From Bacillota bacterium (GTDB lineage Bacteria; Bacillota; Clostridia; Acetivibrionales; DTU013): DNA of 64,000 nt. The notes below the pieces were generated by a model. That model saw only the letters and a program-made list of their open reading frames with translations, was not told the origin of the DNA and ran no database searches. This document shows, piece after piece, positions 35,111 to 44,508 of this stretch; the stretch's first letter is position 1, and each line of letters begins with the position of its first letter. The translations under genes and the position numbers were made by a program. The stretch is taken from positions 40,727 to 104,726 of the forward strand of contig JAEZCA010000068.1 in NCBI GenBank assembly GCA_023412665.1, given 5' to 3'.

Positions 35111-36142
35111 TTGAGCCTGGGACATGATATAGGCATAGATCTCGGTACCGCCACGGTACTGGTATATATTAAGGGTAAAGGTATAGTTCTGAGGGAACCT
35201 TCTGTGGTTGCCATCGATAAGAATACAAACAAGCTCCTTGCGGTGGGTGAGGAAGCACGCCGGATGCTCGGCAGGACACCGGGCAACATAGTGGCCATCA
35301 GACCGCTGAGAGATGGTGTCATATCGGACTATGACATTACGGAGAGAATGTTGAAGTATTTCATAAACAAGATCTGCGGAGGCAAGCTTTTCAGACTGTT
35401 CAAGCCAAGGATAATGGTATGCGTCCCCAGTGGAGTCACAGAGGTCGAGAAACGTGCGGTCATAGATGCTGCAATGCAGGCCGGCGCGAGAAAGACATAT
35501 CTGATTGAGGAGCCGATAGCGGCAGCCATAGGAGCAGGCATAGATATATCAAAAGCATGCGGCAGTATGGTGGTCGATATAGGGGGCGGCACTACCGACA
35601 TAGCTGTTATATCACTGGGTGGCACCGTTGTTTCCGACTCTATAAAGATAGCCGGGGACAAATTTGATGAAGCCATAGTCAGATACATGCGCAAGAAACA
35701 TAATATAATGATCGGCGAACGCACAGCCGAAGAACTAAAAATAAATATCGGTACTGTTTATCCAAGGGTCCAGGAGGTTGCGATGGACGTCAGGGGACGA
35801 AACCTTATATCAGGACTTCCGAAGACCATTTCCGTCACATCTTCTGAAATGATGGAGGCTCTTGAAGAGCCAATGTCAAGCATCGTTGAGGCAGTTCATG
35901 CAGTACTGGAAAAGACGCCTCCCGAGCTGGCGGCTGATATAAGCGACAGAGGCATTGTGCTTACGGGCGGCGGCAGCCTTGTTTATGGACTTGATAAGCT
36001 TCTGCAGGAGAAGACCGGCATAAATGTCATAATAGCTGACGAAGCCGTATCCTGTGTGGCTTTAGGCACAGGTGAGGCACTCAATGACATTGAGTCCATA
36101 GAGCAAAGCGCGATTGCCGAAGGCAGATACAGGAGCAAATAA
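35111..36142 (+). CDS. mbl: MreB-family rod-shape protein Mbl
   Basis: 343 residues, an actin-like ATPase that guides the lateral-wall elongation machinery beneath the membrane. N-terminal GHDIGIDLGTATVLVY phosphate-1 loop, VDIGGGTTDIAVIS phosphate-2 loop, LTGGGSLVYGLDKLL adenosine motif. Identity as Mbl rather than MreB rests on its position: in Bacillus spoIIID-mbl-flhO-flhP are neighbours, and flhO/flhP follow here. TTG 35111 chosen because AAGGGGTG is 6 bases upstream; the ATG at 35090 has no binding site. Ends in a terminator. Confidence 0.9.
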   Translation: MSLGHDIGIDLGTATVLVYIKGKGIVLREPSVVAIDKNTNKLLAVGEEARRMLGRTPGNIVAIRPLRDGVISDYDITERMLKYFINKICGGKLFRLFKPRIMVCVPSGVTEVEKRAVIDAAMQAGARKTYLIEEPIAAAIGAGIDISKACGSMVVDIGGGTTDIAVISLGGTVVSDSIKIAGDKFDEAIVRYMRKKHNIMIGERTAEELKINIGTVYPRVQEVAMDVRGRNLISGLPKTISVTSSEMMEALEEPMSSIVEAVHAVLEKTPPELAADISDRGIVLTGGGSLVYGLDKLLQEKTGINVIIADEAVSCVALGTGEALNDIESIEQSAIAEGRYRSK

Positions 36143-36194
36143 GCCTGGATGGATATTGAGCAGACCGAAAATTGATATTTAAACAGATCGAGAG

Positions 36195-36221
36195 GACCGG
36201 GAAAATACACCGGTCTTTTTT
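36195..36221 (+). terminator. Terminator after mbl
   Basis: GACCGG (36195-36200) / CCGGTC (36210-36215) followed by seven T. Confidence 0.8.
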
Positions 36222-36256
36222 ATGTTAAGCAGGATTGATTTTTCTCCGATAATAAT

Positions 36257-36284
36257 AGTGAGGCAAAGGCAGCCTCATTGAAAT
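36257..36284. repeat. Palindromic interspersed element, copy 3
   Basis: GTGAGGC (36258-36264) pairs with GCCTCAT (36272-36278) and is followed by TGAAATG as in copy 2; the outer pair is slightly degraded. Located upstream of flhO. Confidence 0.5.
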
Positions 36285-36358
36285 GCACCAAAAAAACATT
36301 CGTCATCGGCAGAATGTGACCGGGAGAGGTTGAGAGCCGGTGATGTCAAGGAGTACAT

Positions 36359-37138
36359 ATGGTTCGTGGTTTGTACACTTCAGGCTGGAGTATGCTGGCG
36401 CTTGAAAAGAAAATGGATGTAATATCAAATAATATGGCCAACTCCAGCACCAATGGCTATAAAAAGGATACTGTAGTTCTCGAAAGCTTTCCCGAAGTGA
36501 TGACTAAAATAATCAGGGATTACAGCACAGCATCGGGCAGGCCCCGCAATATAGGCACCATGGAGCTGGGCAGCGATGTAGGTGAGGTTCACACCTATTA
36601 CTCCCAGGGGCAGCTCAACAGAACAGAAAACGAGCTTGATATAGCTATCAGGGATAGTGACAGTGCATTTTTCACAGTTGCCGTACCTGATAACGGCGGA
36701 AATATCAGAGCATTCTATACAAGGGATGGTTCCTTTTCAAAGGGTGCGGATAACAGCTTGGTAACAAGTGAGGGGTATACAGTACTGGGCGAAAATGGTC
36801 CCATTATACTGCAGGACGGACCGTTTATTGTCAGTGATGACGGAACGATCACTCAAGACGGCGAAGTGATCGATAGACTGCTTATTACTGAGTTTGAGGA
36901 TACAACTGCTTTACGGAAATATGGAAACAACCTTTTACAGGCCGCCGGGGATGCGCAGACACGCAGGTTTTCAGGTACCATACAGCAAGGCTTCACGGAG
37001 CTTTCAAATGTCAATATCATACGTGAAATGGTAGATATGATCACGGTCATGCGTTCTTATGAAGCTAACCAGAAGGTATTGCAGGCAATAGACAGCACGT
37101 TGGACAAAGCAGTAAATGAGGTTGGATTAGTCAGATGA
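36359..37138 (+). CDS. flhO: Flagellar basal-body rod protein FlhO (FlgF/FlgG family)
   Basis: 259 residues. N-terminal rod motif MVRGLYTSGWSMLALEKKMDVISNNMANSSTNGYKK and C-terminal helix NVIIREMVDMITVMRSYEANQKVLQAID-like segment are the signature ends of FlgB/C/F/G rod and hook proteins. Secreted through the flagellar type III system to form the distal rod. AAGGAG before ATG. First of a run flhO-flhP-flgJ-like; position after mbl matches Bacillus. Shorter than classical FlgG, in line with FlhO. Confidence 0.88.
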   Translation: MVRGLYTSGWSMLALEKKMDVISNNMANSSTNGYKKDTVVLESFPEVMTKIIRDYSTASGRPRNIGTMELGSDVGEVHTYYSQGQLNRTENELDIAIRDSDSAFFTVAVPDNGGNIRAFYTRDGSFSKGADNSLVTSEGYTVLGENGPIILQDGPFIVSDDGTITQDGEVIDRLLITEFEDTTALRKYGNNLLQAAGDAQTRRFSGTIQQGFTELSNVNIIREMVDMITVMRSYEANQKVLQAIDSTLDKAVNEVGLVR

Positions 37139-37201
37139 TATTTCGGCCGCAGCTATTAGCGGCACAGAGTGTCATACAGATATGCGGGAGGTAACGATAA
37201 T

Positions 37202-38002
37202 ATGATGAGAGCGCTTTGGACAGCAGCATCGGGTATGAATGCGCAGCAGATGAATGTGGATGTCATTTCAAATAACCTGGCTAATGTCAACACAACAGCA
37301 TATAAGAAGGAACGGATCGAATTCAAGGATCTGTTGTATGAAACGATGGACAGAGCCAGGGTCCTGGCTGAAGGCGGCAGACCTGTCAATCTGCAGGTCG
37401 GCCATGGTACGATGGCGGTTGCAACTGTAAGGGATTTTGAAAAGGGAAGCCCGGAAGAAACCGGAAACCCGCTGGATTTCTATATCGACGGCGATGCCTT
37501 TTTCATGGTGCAGGGTCCGTCAGGTGATATCAATTATACAAGAGATGGCAGCTTTAAGATAAGCCTTACAGACATGGGGAAAATGCTGACTACATCGGAT
37601 GGGTATGCAGTGCTTGATGAGGCCGGAACGCCGATAATCATTGACGTGGATCTGTCGGACCTGCAGGTCTCCCAAAACGGAGAGCTCAGCTATATCGATG
37701 AAGAGGGCTTGTCCGTACCGACAGGACAGGTGCTGGGACTTGCCTATTTTGAGAATAGGAACGGACTAGAGGCTATGGGAAGGAACCTGTACAAGGCTAC
37801 ACAGGCTGCAGGTGAGCCGGTGCTGGCGTTGGATTCCACACAGGTCAGCCTAGTGATGCAGAATTTTATCGAATCATCAAATGTAAAGACGGTTGAGGAA
37901 ATGGTCAAGCTCATAGTGGCTCAAAGAGCGTATGAACTGAATTCCAAGGCTATCCAATCCTCTGATGAGATGCTGGGAATAGCAAACAATCTCAGAAGAT
38001 AA
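37202..38002 (+). CDS. flhP: Flagellar basal-body rod protein FlhP (FlgG family)
   Basis: 266 residues. N-terminal MRALWTAASGMNAQQMNVDVISNNLANVNT, central flagellar-basal-body FlgF/G beta domain (FFMVQGPSGDINYTRDGSFKIS) and C-terminal MVKLIVAQRAYELNSKAIQSSDEML, all standard for distal-rod FlgG. Similar in layout to flhO directly upstream (63 bp gap), so both are paralogues. ATG 37202 follows GGGAGGT by 9 bases; the upstream in-frame ATG at 37169 is not preceded by a binding site. Confidence 0.92.
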   Translation: MMRALWTAASGMNAQQMNVDVISNNLANVNTTAYKKERIEFKDLLYETMDRARVLAEGGRPVNLQVGHGTMAVATVRDFEKGSPEETGNPLDFYIDGDAFFMVQGPSGDINYTRDGSFKISLTDMGKMLTTSDGYAVLDEAGTPIIIDVDLSDLQVSQNGELSYIDEEGLSVPTGQVLGLAYFENRNGLEAMGRNLYKATQAAGEPVLALDSTQVSLVMQNFIESSNVKTVEEMVKLIVAQRAYELNSKAIQSSDEMLGIANNLRR

Positions 38003-38037
38003 TTTTTGTGGTATACTGATAAGGGGCGTAAATAAAC

Positions 38038-38457
38038 ATGGATATAGGTAAAATAGACAGCAATATAATGAACAGTGTAGTAAAGAATGCAGGCAATGCC
38101 GCAGCCCAGTCAGCCGGCGATGACTTTGCCAGAAGGCTTGAGGCTGCCGCAAAGAACAGTGACGATAAGGAACTGAAGAAGGCTTGTCAGGAATTTGAGG
38201 CACTGATGCTGGACATGATCTACAAGCAGATGAAGTCAACAGTAATAAAATCTGAGCTTGTTGAGGAGGAGCCCGGCAGGGAAATATTTGAATCCATGCT
38301 CGATGAAAAGCTGGTTGAGCAGGCGTCCAAGGCTTCGGGCCTGGGACTTGCCGATTCGCTTTACAAGCAGCTTTCCAGGCAGTATGGCAAGCAGGCTTCA
38401 GCTATTGAAGGAAATACAGGGAAAAGTGAGATAGCGGTTGAAGAAGAAGCTAAGTAA
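38038..38457 (+). CDS. FlgJ N-terminal-type rod-binding protein
   Basis: 139 residues matching only the N-terminal rod-binding half of FlgJ (KKACQEFEALMLDMIYKQMKST, GREIFESMLDEKLVEQASKASGLGLADSLYKQL); no muramidase half is present, which is common in Firmicutes. It would act as a rod cap/scaffold during rod assembly. 35 bp after flhP and overlapping the next gene by 20 bp, so one transcription unit is likely. ATG 38038; the Shine-Dalgarno AAGGGGC is about 7 bases upstream. Confidence 0.85.
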   Translation: MDIGKIDSNIMNSVVKNAGNAAAQSAGDDFARRLEAAAKNSDDKELKKACQEFEALMLDMIYKQMKSTVIKSELVEEEPGREIFESMLDEKLVEQASKASGLGLADSLYKQLSRQYGKQASAIEGNTGKSEIAVEEEAK

Positions 38458-39640
38458 CAGACAAATAAATCAAATATCTATAATGCTGATAATCGCCCTT
38501 GCATTAGCTATTGCAGGGCTTTTTTCGTATTTGTCCGGCAGAGTAGGTGCCAAAGCTCCTGTTGAGGAGATGCCGGATCTTGAAGATGAGCCAACCGTAC
38601 TCCAACCGGAAGAGCCCAGGGAGTCCCCTGTCAAATATACACACCGGTCTGAGGTCATAAACAGACTGAAGCAGGAGATCAATATCCTTGAGATAGCTCC
38701 GGGAGATCCCAGAGTGAAAATAAAGCCAGTGTTATCCCATGACCTGATTTACGGTTATGAGCTGCTGAGTGAAATGGCGGCCCGAAAGGGTGCCTATGCG
38801 GCCGTCAATGGGGGATTTTTCAGGGATTTCGGACTGCCCTCCGGAATGGTTGTAATCGATGGCATTCTTTATTCCGCGGCAACCGGGGAATATCCGGTTT
38901 TTCTCATCAGGGACGGAAAGGCTGAGCTCAGGGAAATCAAAAGCGAATTGTCGGTGTTGTATGGTGATAATGCGGCCACAGCTGGGGAAGATGGTACTCA
39001 AAGACTCCACATAGACAATATCAATTTTCCTGCCAGTGGAAATCAGACGGTTGTTTACACACCGGCATATGGGAAAAACAACAGAGCTGATCGGAAAAAC
39101 ATCACTGTTACCGTCGAAGATGGTATTGTAACCAAAATAGCAGATTATGAGAAGGCAGCAGCTATACCTGAAAACGGCATGCTGATCACTTTATATGATA
39201 CAGCCCGATATGCAGGCATTGAACTGCCAATAAAGGCGGGCAATCATGCAGAACTGGCGCACAGCCCTGATATGACCAGGGATGTACAGGCGTACGAATG
39301 CGGCTGCCTGCTTGTAAAGGATGGCATTTCTGTGGTTGGAGAGAGAGATCCGTGGGTAGGTGTTCTTACTAATCACGACCCAAGGACTGCAGTAGGAATA
39401 AAGGAGGACGGGACAGTTATCCTGCTGACTGTGGACGGCAGACAGCCTGGATACAGCGCAGGCTTTACCGGAAAGGAGCTGGCCGATTATCTCATTGGCC
39501 TTGGTGCAGTGGATGCTGCTATGCTTGATGGAGGAGCCTCAACAGAAATGCTCCTGGAGGGCAGGCTTGTCAGCAGGCCATCCTATAAGGGTCAGGAAAG
39601 AGAAGTGGCCGGAGGCATTCTTGTGCTTGTGGAAAAGTAA
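38438..39640 (+). CDS. Membrane-anchored phosphodiester glycosidase family protein
   Basis: 400 residues. N-terminal TM (about 14-33) and a proline/acid-rich linker (PVEEMPDLEDEPTVLQPEEP), then a NAGPA/phosphodiester glycosidase (DUF2233-like) domain: YAAVNGGFF, RTAVGIKEDGTVILLTVDGR and DAAMLDGGASTEMLLEG are the conserved blocks. Family members remove sugars joined by phosphodiester bonds; the target here is unknown, possibly a cell-wall polymer. The TTG 38438 start overlaps the flgJ-like gene by 20 bp and has only a weak binding site, suggesting translational coupling to the flagellar genes. Confidence 0.82.
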   Translation: MKKKLSNRQINQISIMLIIALALAIAGLFSYLSGRVGAKAPVEEMPDLEDEPTVLQPEEPRESPVKYTHRSEVINRLKQEINILEIAPGDPRVKIKPVLSHDLIYGYELLSEMAARKGAYAAVNGGFFRDFGLPSGMVVIDGILYSAATGEYPVFLIRDGKAELREIKSELSVLYGDNAATAGEDGTQRLHIDNINFPASGNQTVVYTPAYGKNNRADRKNITVTVEDGIVTKIADYEKAAAIPENGMLITLYDTARYAGIELPIKAGNHAELAHSPDMTRDVQAYECGCLLVKDGISVVGERDPWVGVLTNHDPRTAVGIKEDGTVILLTVDGRQPGYSAGFTGKELADYLIGLGAVDAAMLDGGASTEMLLEGRLVSRPSYKGQEREVAGGILVLVEK

Positions 39641-39651
39641 CCGGGGGTTTG

Positions 39652-40326
39652 TTAAAAGTAAAAGAACAACTGCTCCAGTGTATTTTCGAGCTTGAACTCA
39701 AAGCTTGATAAAAGCAGTTCGTCATATGAGTCTGCAGTTAGGAATGGATTGTGCGGTATGTCAGCCTCACTGATCCAGCCAAGCCTGCTGTATGCATGCC
39801 AGGTGCCCTGGCGGATGATCATTTCCTGTATATACGACAACCGCTGTCCCATATTGCAAAGATAAAGCCCGCAGCTGTATGGGCGGATCGAATAGCCTGA
39901 GCATAGATTACTGTTCAGGAAGCAGCACTGCATATCTGCCTTTTTAGCCATGATGATGGGTTCGGCATTGTTGTATTCAAAAAGCAGGGCAGCTTCCAGC
40001 TCTGTTATAGAAGCCGACCTGGTCATTTCTTTTACAGCTTTTTTTCTGAATGCCATATCCGGTTTTTCAGGCAGCGTCAGTATGGTTTTTACAGCCTCAT
40101 CAAATCCGATATCGAGTCCGTTGAGCAAGCGTGGAATATCAAGGCCGAGTACCGGGATATTGTCGCTGCAGCATTCTCCGCAGCCTTTGCAGCCTTCGGT
40201 TTTCAGCCCTGAAGCCTCCGGTGACGTCCTGTATGCTTCCAGCGACTGGGCAAATTCTGTCAGTGTTGTATCGGGATCATAATATTCCAGCTCAATATCA
40301 TTTTCTTCTATAGTAAATTCTATCAT
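39652..40326 (-). CDS. YkgJ-type cysteine cluster protein
   Basis: 224 residues. Cys-rich signature CKGCGECCS near 46-54 and CCFLNSNLCSGYSIRPYSC near 133-151, the pattern of YkgJ/DUF-type proteins thought to bind zinc or an iron-sulfur cluster. Otherwise helical and soluble, ending with an aromatic tail. AAGGGG upstream of ATG 40326. Stands alone; converges with the preceding glycosidase gene with only 11 bp between them. Function unknown. Confidence 0.78.
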   Translation of the reverse strand: MIEFTIEENDIELEYYDPDTTLTEFAQSLEAYRTSPEASGLKTEGCKGCGECCSDNIPVLGLDIPRLLNGLDIGFDEAVKTILTLPEKPDMAFRKKAVKEMTRSASITELEAALLFEYNNAEPIIMAKKADMQCCFLNSNLCSGYSIRPYSCGLYLCNMGQRLSYIQEMIIRQGTWHAYSRLGWISEADIPHNPFLTADSYDELLLSSFEFKLENTLEQLFFYF

Positions 40327-40469
40327 TCAGCCTGTACCCCTTTTCCTTTGATAAGATGATAATATATTACCAAATCAAAAACAAGTCGGAACACTTTTCC
40401 TTTTTGGTCAGTCTAATATTTGGTATTGCTATTTACGGCAATAAATAATTAATGAAAAGGGTGGTACTC

Positions 40470-42641
40470 GTGAAAAGGAAAATAGCCGCATTACTGTCAT
40501 TTATCTTCATTTTTACACTACTGATTCCATTGCAGGGCTTTGCCGCTGAAATGGACAAAGAGCTGGAGAATGCGATAAAAATCGTGAAAACCAAATTCTC
40601 CATACCCGAAGACTATAAATTCACCTCAAATATCAGCACATCAGAGACGACAAAGATATATTATCTCAGCTGGCGCAGCATTGATACTGTGAACATGAGC
40701 AGTATCAATGCTTCTGTTGATGATAAGGGCATGATACTGAATTACAGCAGGTATCTGCCGAACGATTACAAGCAGACCAAAAAACTTCCATCTTTCAGCA
40801 GGGCGGAGGCAAAGGCCAAAGCGGACGAGTACATAGAGCATATTGCTCCGGGTCTTACCAAGGAACTAAGATATGAAGACGATTACCAGGACAATATAAT
40901 GGATTCCAGCTATTATTTCAGCTATTACAGGATAGTTGACGGCATACCATATTACAATGACAGGATCAGTGTTATTATCAACCGCGAGAATGGCGACTTA
41001 CAGGGGTATTCCCGAAATTGGTCTCCTGACCTGCAGTTCACTTCCTCCAAGGGAGCCATAAGCCTTGAAAAAGCAGAGGCCGCTTATGTTGAGAAGCTTG
41101 GGCTCAGATTGATATACGGCTATTCAATGGAGGATGATGTACTAAAAACATTCCCCCTATATGCTCCGATATATGACAACAGTGATTTTACTATTGATGC
41201 CTTTACAGGTGAAAGGTACCGTTTGACGTCCAGAGTCTATTTGAGGGGCGCAAAAGAATACGAAGCTGCAAATACAAAGAATGAAATGATGCAGGACGCT
41301 GGAGGAGCAGTAAGGCTCAATCCGGAAGAGCTGAAGGCAGTCGAGGATGCCGGTAAGCTGATGGATGAGAAAAAAGCCGAGGAGCTTGCCCGCAAAACAG
41401 AATTTTTAAATATTACCGATGATTATGAGCTTGGGAGCTACTACCTCAATACAAACTGGCCTGATAACAAGGAATACATCTGGTCACTGCAGTTCACAAA
41501 GCCCTCAAAGGACGAGAAATACCCTGAGTATGAATATATAAGTGTATCGATTAATGCAAGAACAAGCATGATAACCAGTTTCAATATAAACAGGGCTGAC
41601 AACAGCGACAAGAAGCAGCCAATCAATGATATAACAAAGGCAAAGGCAGTCACAGACTCGTTCCTTTCCAAATATTATCCGCAATATTATAAGCTGTTGG
41701 AATATGACAAGATTTCCAATGAGGAGTACCTGGCCGATAAAACCATGCCTGCCAACTATTACAACATCCAATATACCAGGCTTGTCAACGGTGTGCCATT
41801 CCCGGACAACGGCGCAAGCTTCAATTATGACAACCTCACCGGTGAGATAAACAGCTTTAATCTGAGCTGGTTTGAAACCGAATTCCCTTCAGTTGATAAA
41901 GTGATAGGGGTGCCTGCTGCAACTGACAGCTTGTTTGATAAAGTCGGGCTTGGTATGGAGTACAGGTATGAGTACCCTGAAGAAGTTAATCCTATGATAA
42001 CAAAAGAGGGCCAGACCACAGGTAAAACTGCGCTTGTATACATGCTGATGCCCGGAAAACCGTTGTATATAGATGCAGTCACGGGAAATGTCGTATACAG
42101 GAGCGGTGAAGAATATAAGGAAGCGACAAAGGTCAGCTATACAGATATCAAGGGACATTTTGCCGAGAAGCAGATAAGCGTGCTTGCAGAGTTCGGAATC
42201 TCTTTGGATGGCAGTGAATTCAGGCCGTCAGAGGAAATAACACAGAAGGATTTTCTTTCTTATCTTTCAAAAACACTGAACTATTATGGCCCTGTTCTGA
42301 CTGAGAAAAGCTCAAAGAAGGATATAGACGAAATGTATGCCTACCTGATCAGGGAGGGGATCATAACAGAGGCTGAGAAGATGCCTGATAGTTCTGTGAC
42401 AAGGGAGGAAGCGGTCAAATTTGTTATCAGGGCCCTCAGGTTTGACAAGGTCGCTGATATCAAAGGAATATTCAGCGTCAGCTTCAAGGACAAGGCAAGC
42501 ATAAGTCCGGATCTGTATGGTTATGTTGCAATAGCCTCAGGTCTTGGAATAGTAAAGGGTAATGGCGCTGATTTCCAGCCGAAGAGAAACATAAAAAGAG
42601 GAGAAACTGCAGTAATCATATATAACTATCTGCAGCTTTAG
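40470..42641 (+). CDS. YcdB/YcdC-repeat surface protein with SLH module
   Basis: 723 residues. Signal peptide (1-24, KIAALLSFIFIFTLLIPLQGFAA). Repeated PepSY/YcdB-YcdC units in 30-550, e.g. SYYFSYYRIVDGIPYYNDRISV and YYNIQYTRLVNGVPFPDNGAS. Then SLH repeats from about 556 (YTDIKGHFAEKQISVLAEFG, SSVTREEAVKFVIRAL, FQPKRNIKRGETAVIIYNYL). Likely anchored to the cell wall; YcdB units may inhibit or chaperone proteases by analogy with PepSY propeptides. GTG 40470 is preferred because GGGTGG lies 5-6 bases upstream; ATG 40452 lacks one. Followed by a strong terminator. Confidence 0.85.
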   Translation: MKRKIAALLSFIFIFTLLIPLQGFAAEMDKELENAIKIVKTKFSIPEDYKFTSNISTSETTKIYYLSWRSIDTVNMSSINASVDDKGMILNYSRYLPNDYKQTKKLPSFSRAEAKAKADEYIEHIAPGLTKELRYEDDYQDNIMDSSYYFSYYRIVDGIPYYNDRISVIINRENGDLQGYSRNWSPDLQFTSSKGAISLEKAEAAYVEKLGLRLIYGYSMEDDVLKTFPLYAPIYDNSDFTIDAFTGERYRLTSRVYLRGAKEYEAANTKNEMMQDAGGAVRLNPEELKAVEDAGKLMDEKKAEELARKTEFLNITDDYELGSYYLNTNWPDNKEYIWSLQFTKPSKDEKYPEYEYISVSINARTSMITSFNINRADNSDKKQPINDITKAKAVTDSFLSKYYPQYYKLLEYDKISNEEYLADKTMPANYYNIQYTRLVNGVPFPDNGASFNYDNLTGEINSFNLSWFETEFPSVDKVIGVPAATDSLFDKVGLGMEYRYEYPEEVNPMITKEGQTTGKTALVYMLMPGKPLYIDAVTGNVVYRSGEEYKEATKVSYTDIKGHFAEKQISVLAEFGISLDGSEFRPSEEITQKDFLSYLSKTLNYYGPVLTEKSSKKDIDEMYAYLIREGIITEAEKMPDSSVTREEAVKFVIRALRFDKVADIKGIFSVSFKDKASISPDLYGYVAIASGLGIVKGNGADFQPKRNIKRGETAVIIYNYLQL

Positions 42642-42657
42642 CATCAGACAAATAGAA

Positions 42658-42702
42658 ATGGGAGCCTTGGTGAGTATATCACTGATGCTCCCATCTTTTT
42701 TT
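42658..42702 (+). terminator. Rho-independent terminator after the YcdB/SLH gene
   Basis: ATGGGAGC (42658-42665) / GCTCCCAT (42687-42694) and a run of eight T. Confidence 0.85.
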
Positions 42703-42742
42703 TCAGAGAATATTCTGGCTGATTTACTGCAACGATATCGGT

Positions 42743-43558
42743 CTATTGTATGATATAATGCCCCCTTGTCTTCAGTCCGCCGATACCCTTAGCGCCTGAC
42801 TGAGTCAGCCTGGCGATTTTTTCAGGTGTCACGAAGACTCTCGAATCTGTCAGCGCTATCCTGTCACCTACCTTTGCCGGATCAAGGGCGTGAATAAGTA
42901 TCCTTCCGGGGGAGCTGGCAAAGTTTGCGCCTGCTTCCATTATACCTTCATAGTATGACTGGCATGCGCCGGAGAAGATGCATAGCTTGTTTAAATCAGG
43001 TTCATGCTTCCTGGCCTCAACTGCGGTTTGAATAAAATACCGGGAATTTCTGTAGCTATCGAGGGAATTCATCTTTACCGCATTTTTTTTCAGACCGTCA
43101 TGACCGGTGGCTACCAATATATCGGCGTTTGTTCTGTTCAGTAAGGTTCTTACGCTTCCCGACTGTTCACTTTCGGGAATAACGTGTCCGTAGGCTTTTA
43201 TTTTTGCATCCCTGTAGTAATTCATGCACATTTCCAAAAAGTCAGAGCTGGAGTCCAGATGAAGTATTGTGCCGGGTCTGCCCCTGACTTGCTTGGTCAG
43301 CTGAAAGGGCGACATACTGCGGGCCATATGATGGATGCCTTCCTGCGACAGTCTGCTTTGTATTTCTCTTTGAACGTCATCGGGTCTTCTCTGTTCCAGA
43401 TCGTATTCATCGGAGTCCGCAATGATCCTGTACAGCATACCCTTGAGGAGGAATATCCTTCGGCCGTTCCTGCTGACCATTATATCTGAAATCTGGAAGC
43501 TGATATCGCCGCCGTAAGATTTTCTTGCGACATAATCTCCAATCTTTAAAGAATCCAT
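42743..43558 (-). CDS. yabG: Sporulation-specific protease YabG
   Basis: 271 residues. Characteristic KIGDYVARKSYGGDISFQI, the GTILHLDSSSDFLEMC block, ILVATGHDG and the CIFSGACQSYYEGIMEAGANFASSPGRILIHALDP block with conserved Cys and His as candidate protease residues. YabG processes spore coat and, in clostridia, germination proteins late in sporulation. ATG 43558 chosen: GGGTGG sits 4 bases upstream, whereas the ATG at 43573 lies within it. Sigma-K control is expected; CATATTAT lies upstream on the minus strand but I found no well-spaced -35. Confidence 0.92.
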   Translation of the reverse strand: MDSLKIGDYVARKSYGGDISFQISDIMVSRNGRRIFLLKGMLYRIIADSDEYDLEQRRPDDVQREIQSRLSQEGIHHMARSMSPFQLTKQVRGRPGTILHLDSSSDFLEMCMNYYRDAKIKAYGHVIPESEQSGSVRTLLNRTNADILVATGHDGLKKNAVKMNSLDSYRNSRYFIQTAVEARKHEPDLNKLCIFSGACQSYYEGIMEAGANFASSPGRILIHALDPAKVGDRIALTDSRVFVTPEKIARLTQSGAKGIGGLKTRGHYIIQ

Positions 43559-43764
43559 ATAACCACCCTTCAATTTTACATAAATAGATAGTACATAATA
43601 TGAAGGGGTCCATACGTTGGGAACTCAAGGGTGAAATAAAATAACGGGAGAGGGCCGACATACCGGGGCTAAAAATGAGAAGAGATTATCTTAATCAGGC
43701 AAAAAAACAGGAGCAGTTTTATACCCTGCTCCATAAATATGTGTCAATTTGTGCAAGTGCGATT

Positions 43765-44322
43765 TTATACCGTTCTGACAGCTGCCATTATCATTTCAGC
43801 CACCTGTTCCGGTGTGATTGCTGTTGCGTCTATTATCAAATCATAATTCTCCGGCTTTGAGCAATCAACGCCATATTTGTTGATATATCTTAGGTTTTCG
43901 CTTTTTTTACGTTCAATCAGACATTCTTTGGCATCCTTCTGGCATATATATGTCTCCACCTTGCCTCTCTGGTCATTCATGACCCTGCGTGCCGCTTCGT
44001 CAGGATCCACAGACAGATACACCTTGAAGGAATACGGTACAAAGTGCCAGGCCATTCTCGAGTCAAGGACCATGTTCTCATCACGCTTACCTATTTCAGT
44101 AAGCTCGGTGTCTATTTCCTCATCTATCTCGGGATGTGATTCCATATACTTATTGAAAGCCAGTACATCCATGTTATACTTCTGAGCAAGAGAGCGTTGT
44201 ATTTGGCCTATTGAATATACATTTAAACCGTAATTTTCTTTAAGATATCTGCAAACAGTTGACTTACCGCTTCCCAGATCTCCGGTGATGGATATTTTTA
44301 TATTTCTTCCAGCTTCACTCAT
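43765..44322 (-). CDS. Cytidylate-kinase-like nucleotide kinase
   Basis: 185 residues. P-loop GDLGSGKS (14-21), DSRMAWHFVP substrate region, and the R-rich lid RRVMNDQRGKVETYICQKDAKECLIERKKSENLRY. This matches the cytidylate kinase-like family rather than canonical Cmk (about 220 residues). Substrate uncertain; possibly a nucleotide or small molecule phosphotransferase. ATG 44322 with AAGGGAG. Monocistronic, divergent to a lipoprotein gene. Confidence 0.75.
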   Translation of the reverse strand: MSEAGRNIKISITGDLGSGKSTVCRYLKENYGLNVYSIGQIQRSLAQKYNMDVLAFNKYMESHPEIDEEIDTELTEIGKRDENMVLDSRMAWHFVPYSFKVYLSVDPDEAARRVMNDQRGKVETYICQKDAKECLIERKKSENLRYINKYGVDCSKPENYDLIIDATAITPEQVAEMIMAAVRTV

Positions 44323-44508
44323 GTGATTTCTCCCTTTTTTACTGCTATGTTAAAGAGATTATAACAAATAGGATACCTATTTTCTACATTTTAAAACTTC
44401 TTTCGAATATTGTAAATGTGAGAAAAAAGACTGTATATAGTCTATGGACGAATACCAAGAGTATTGGTAAATTAACAAGATAAATATATTTAGTATTGGA
44501 GGCAATAT

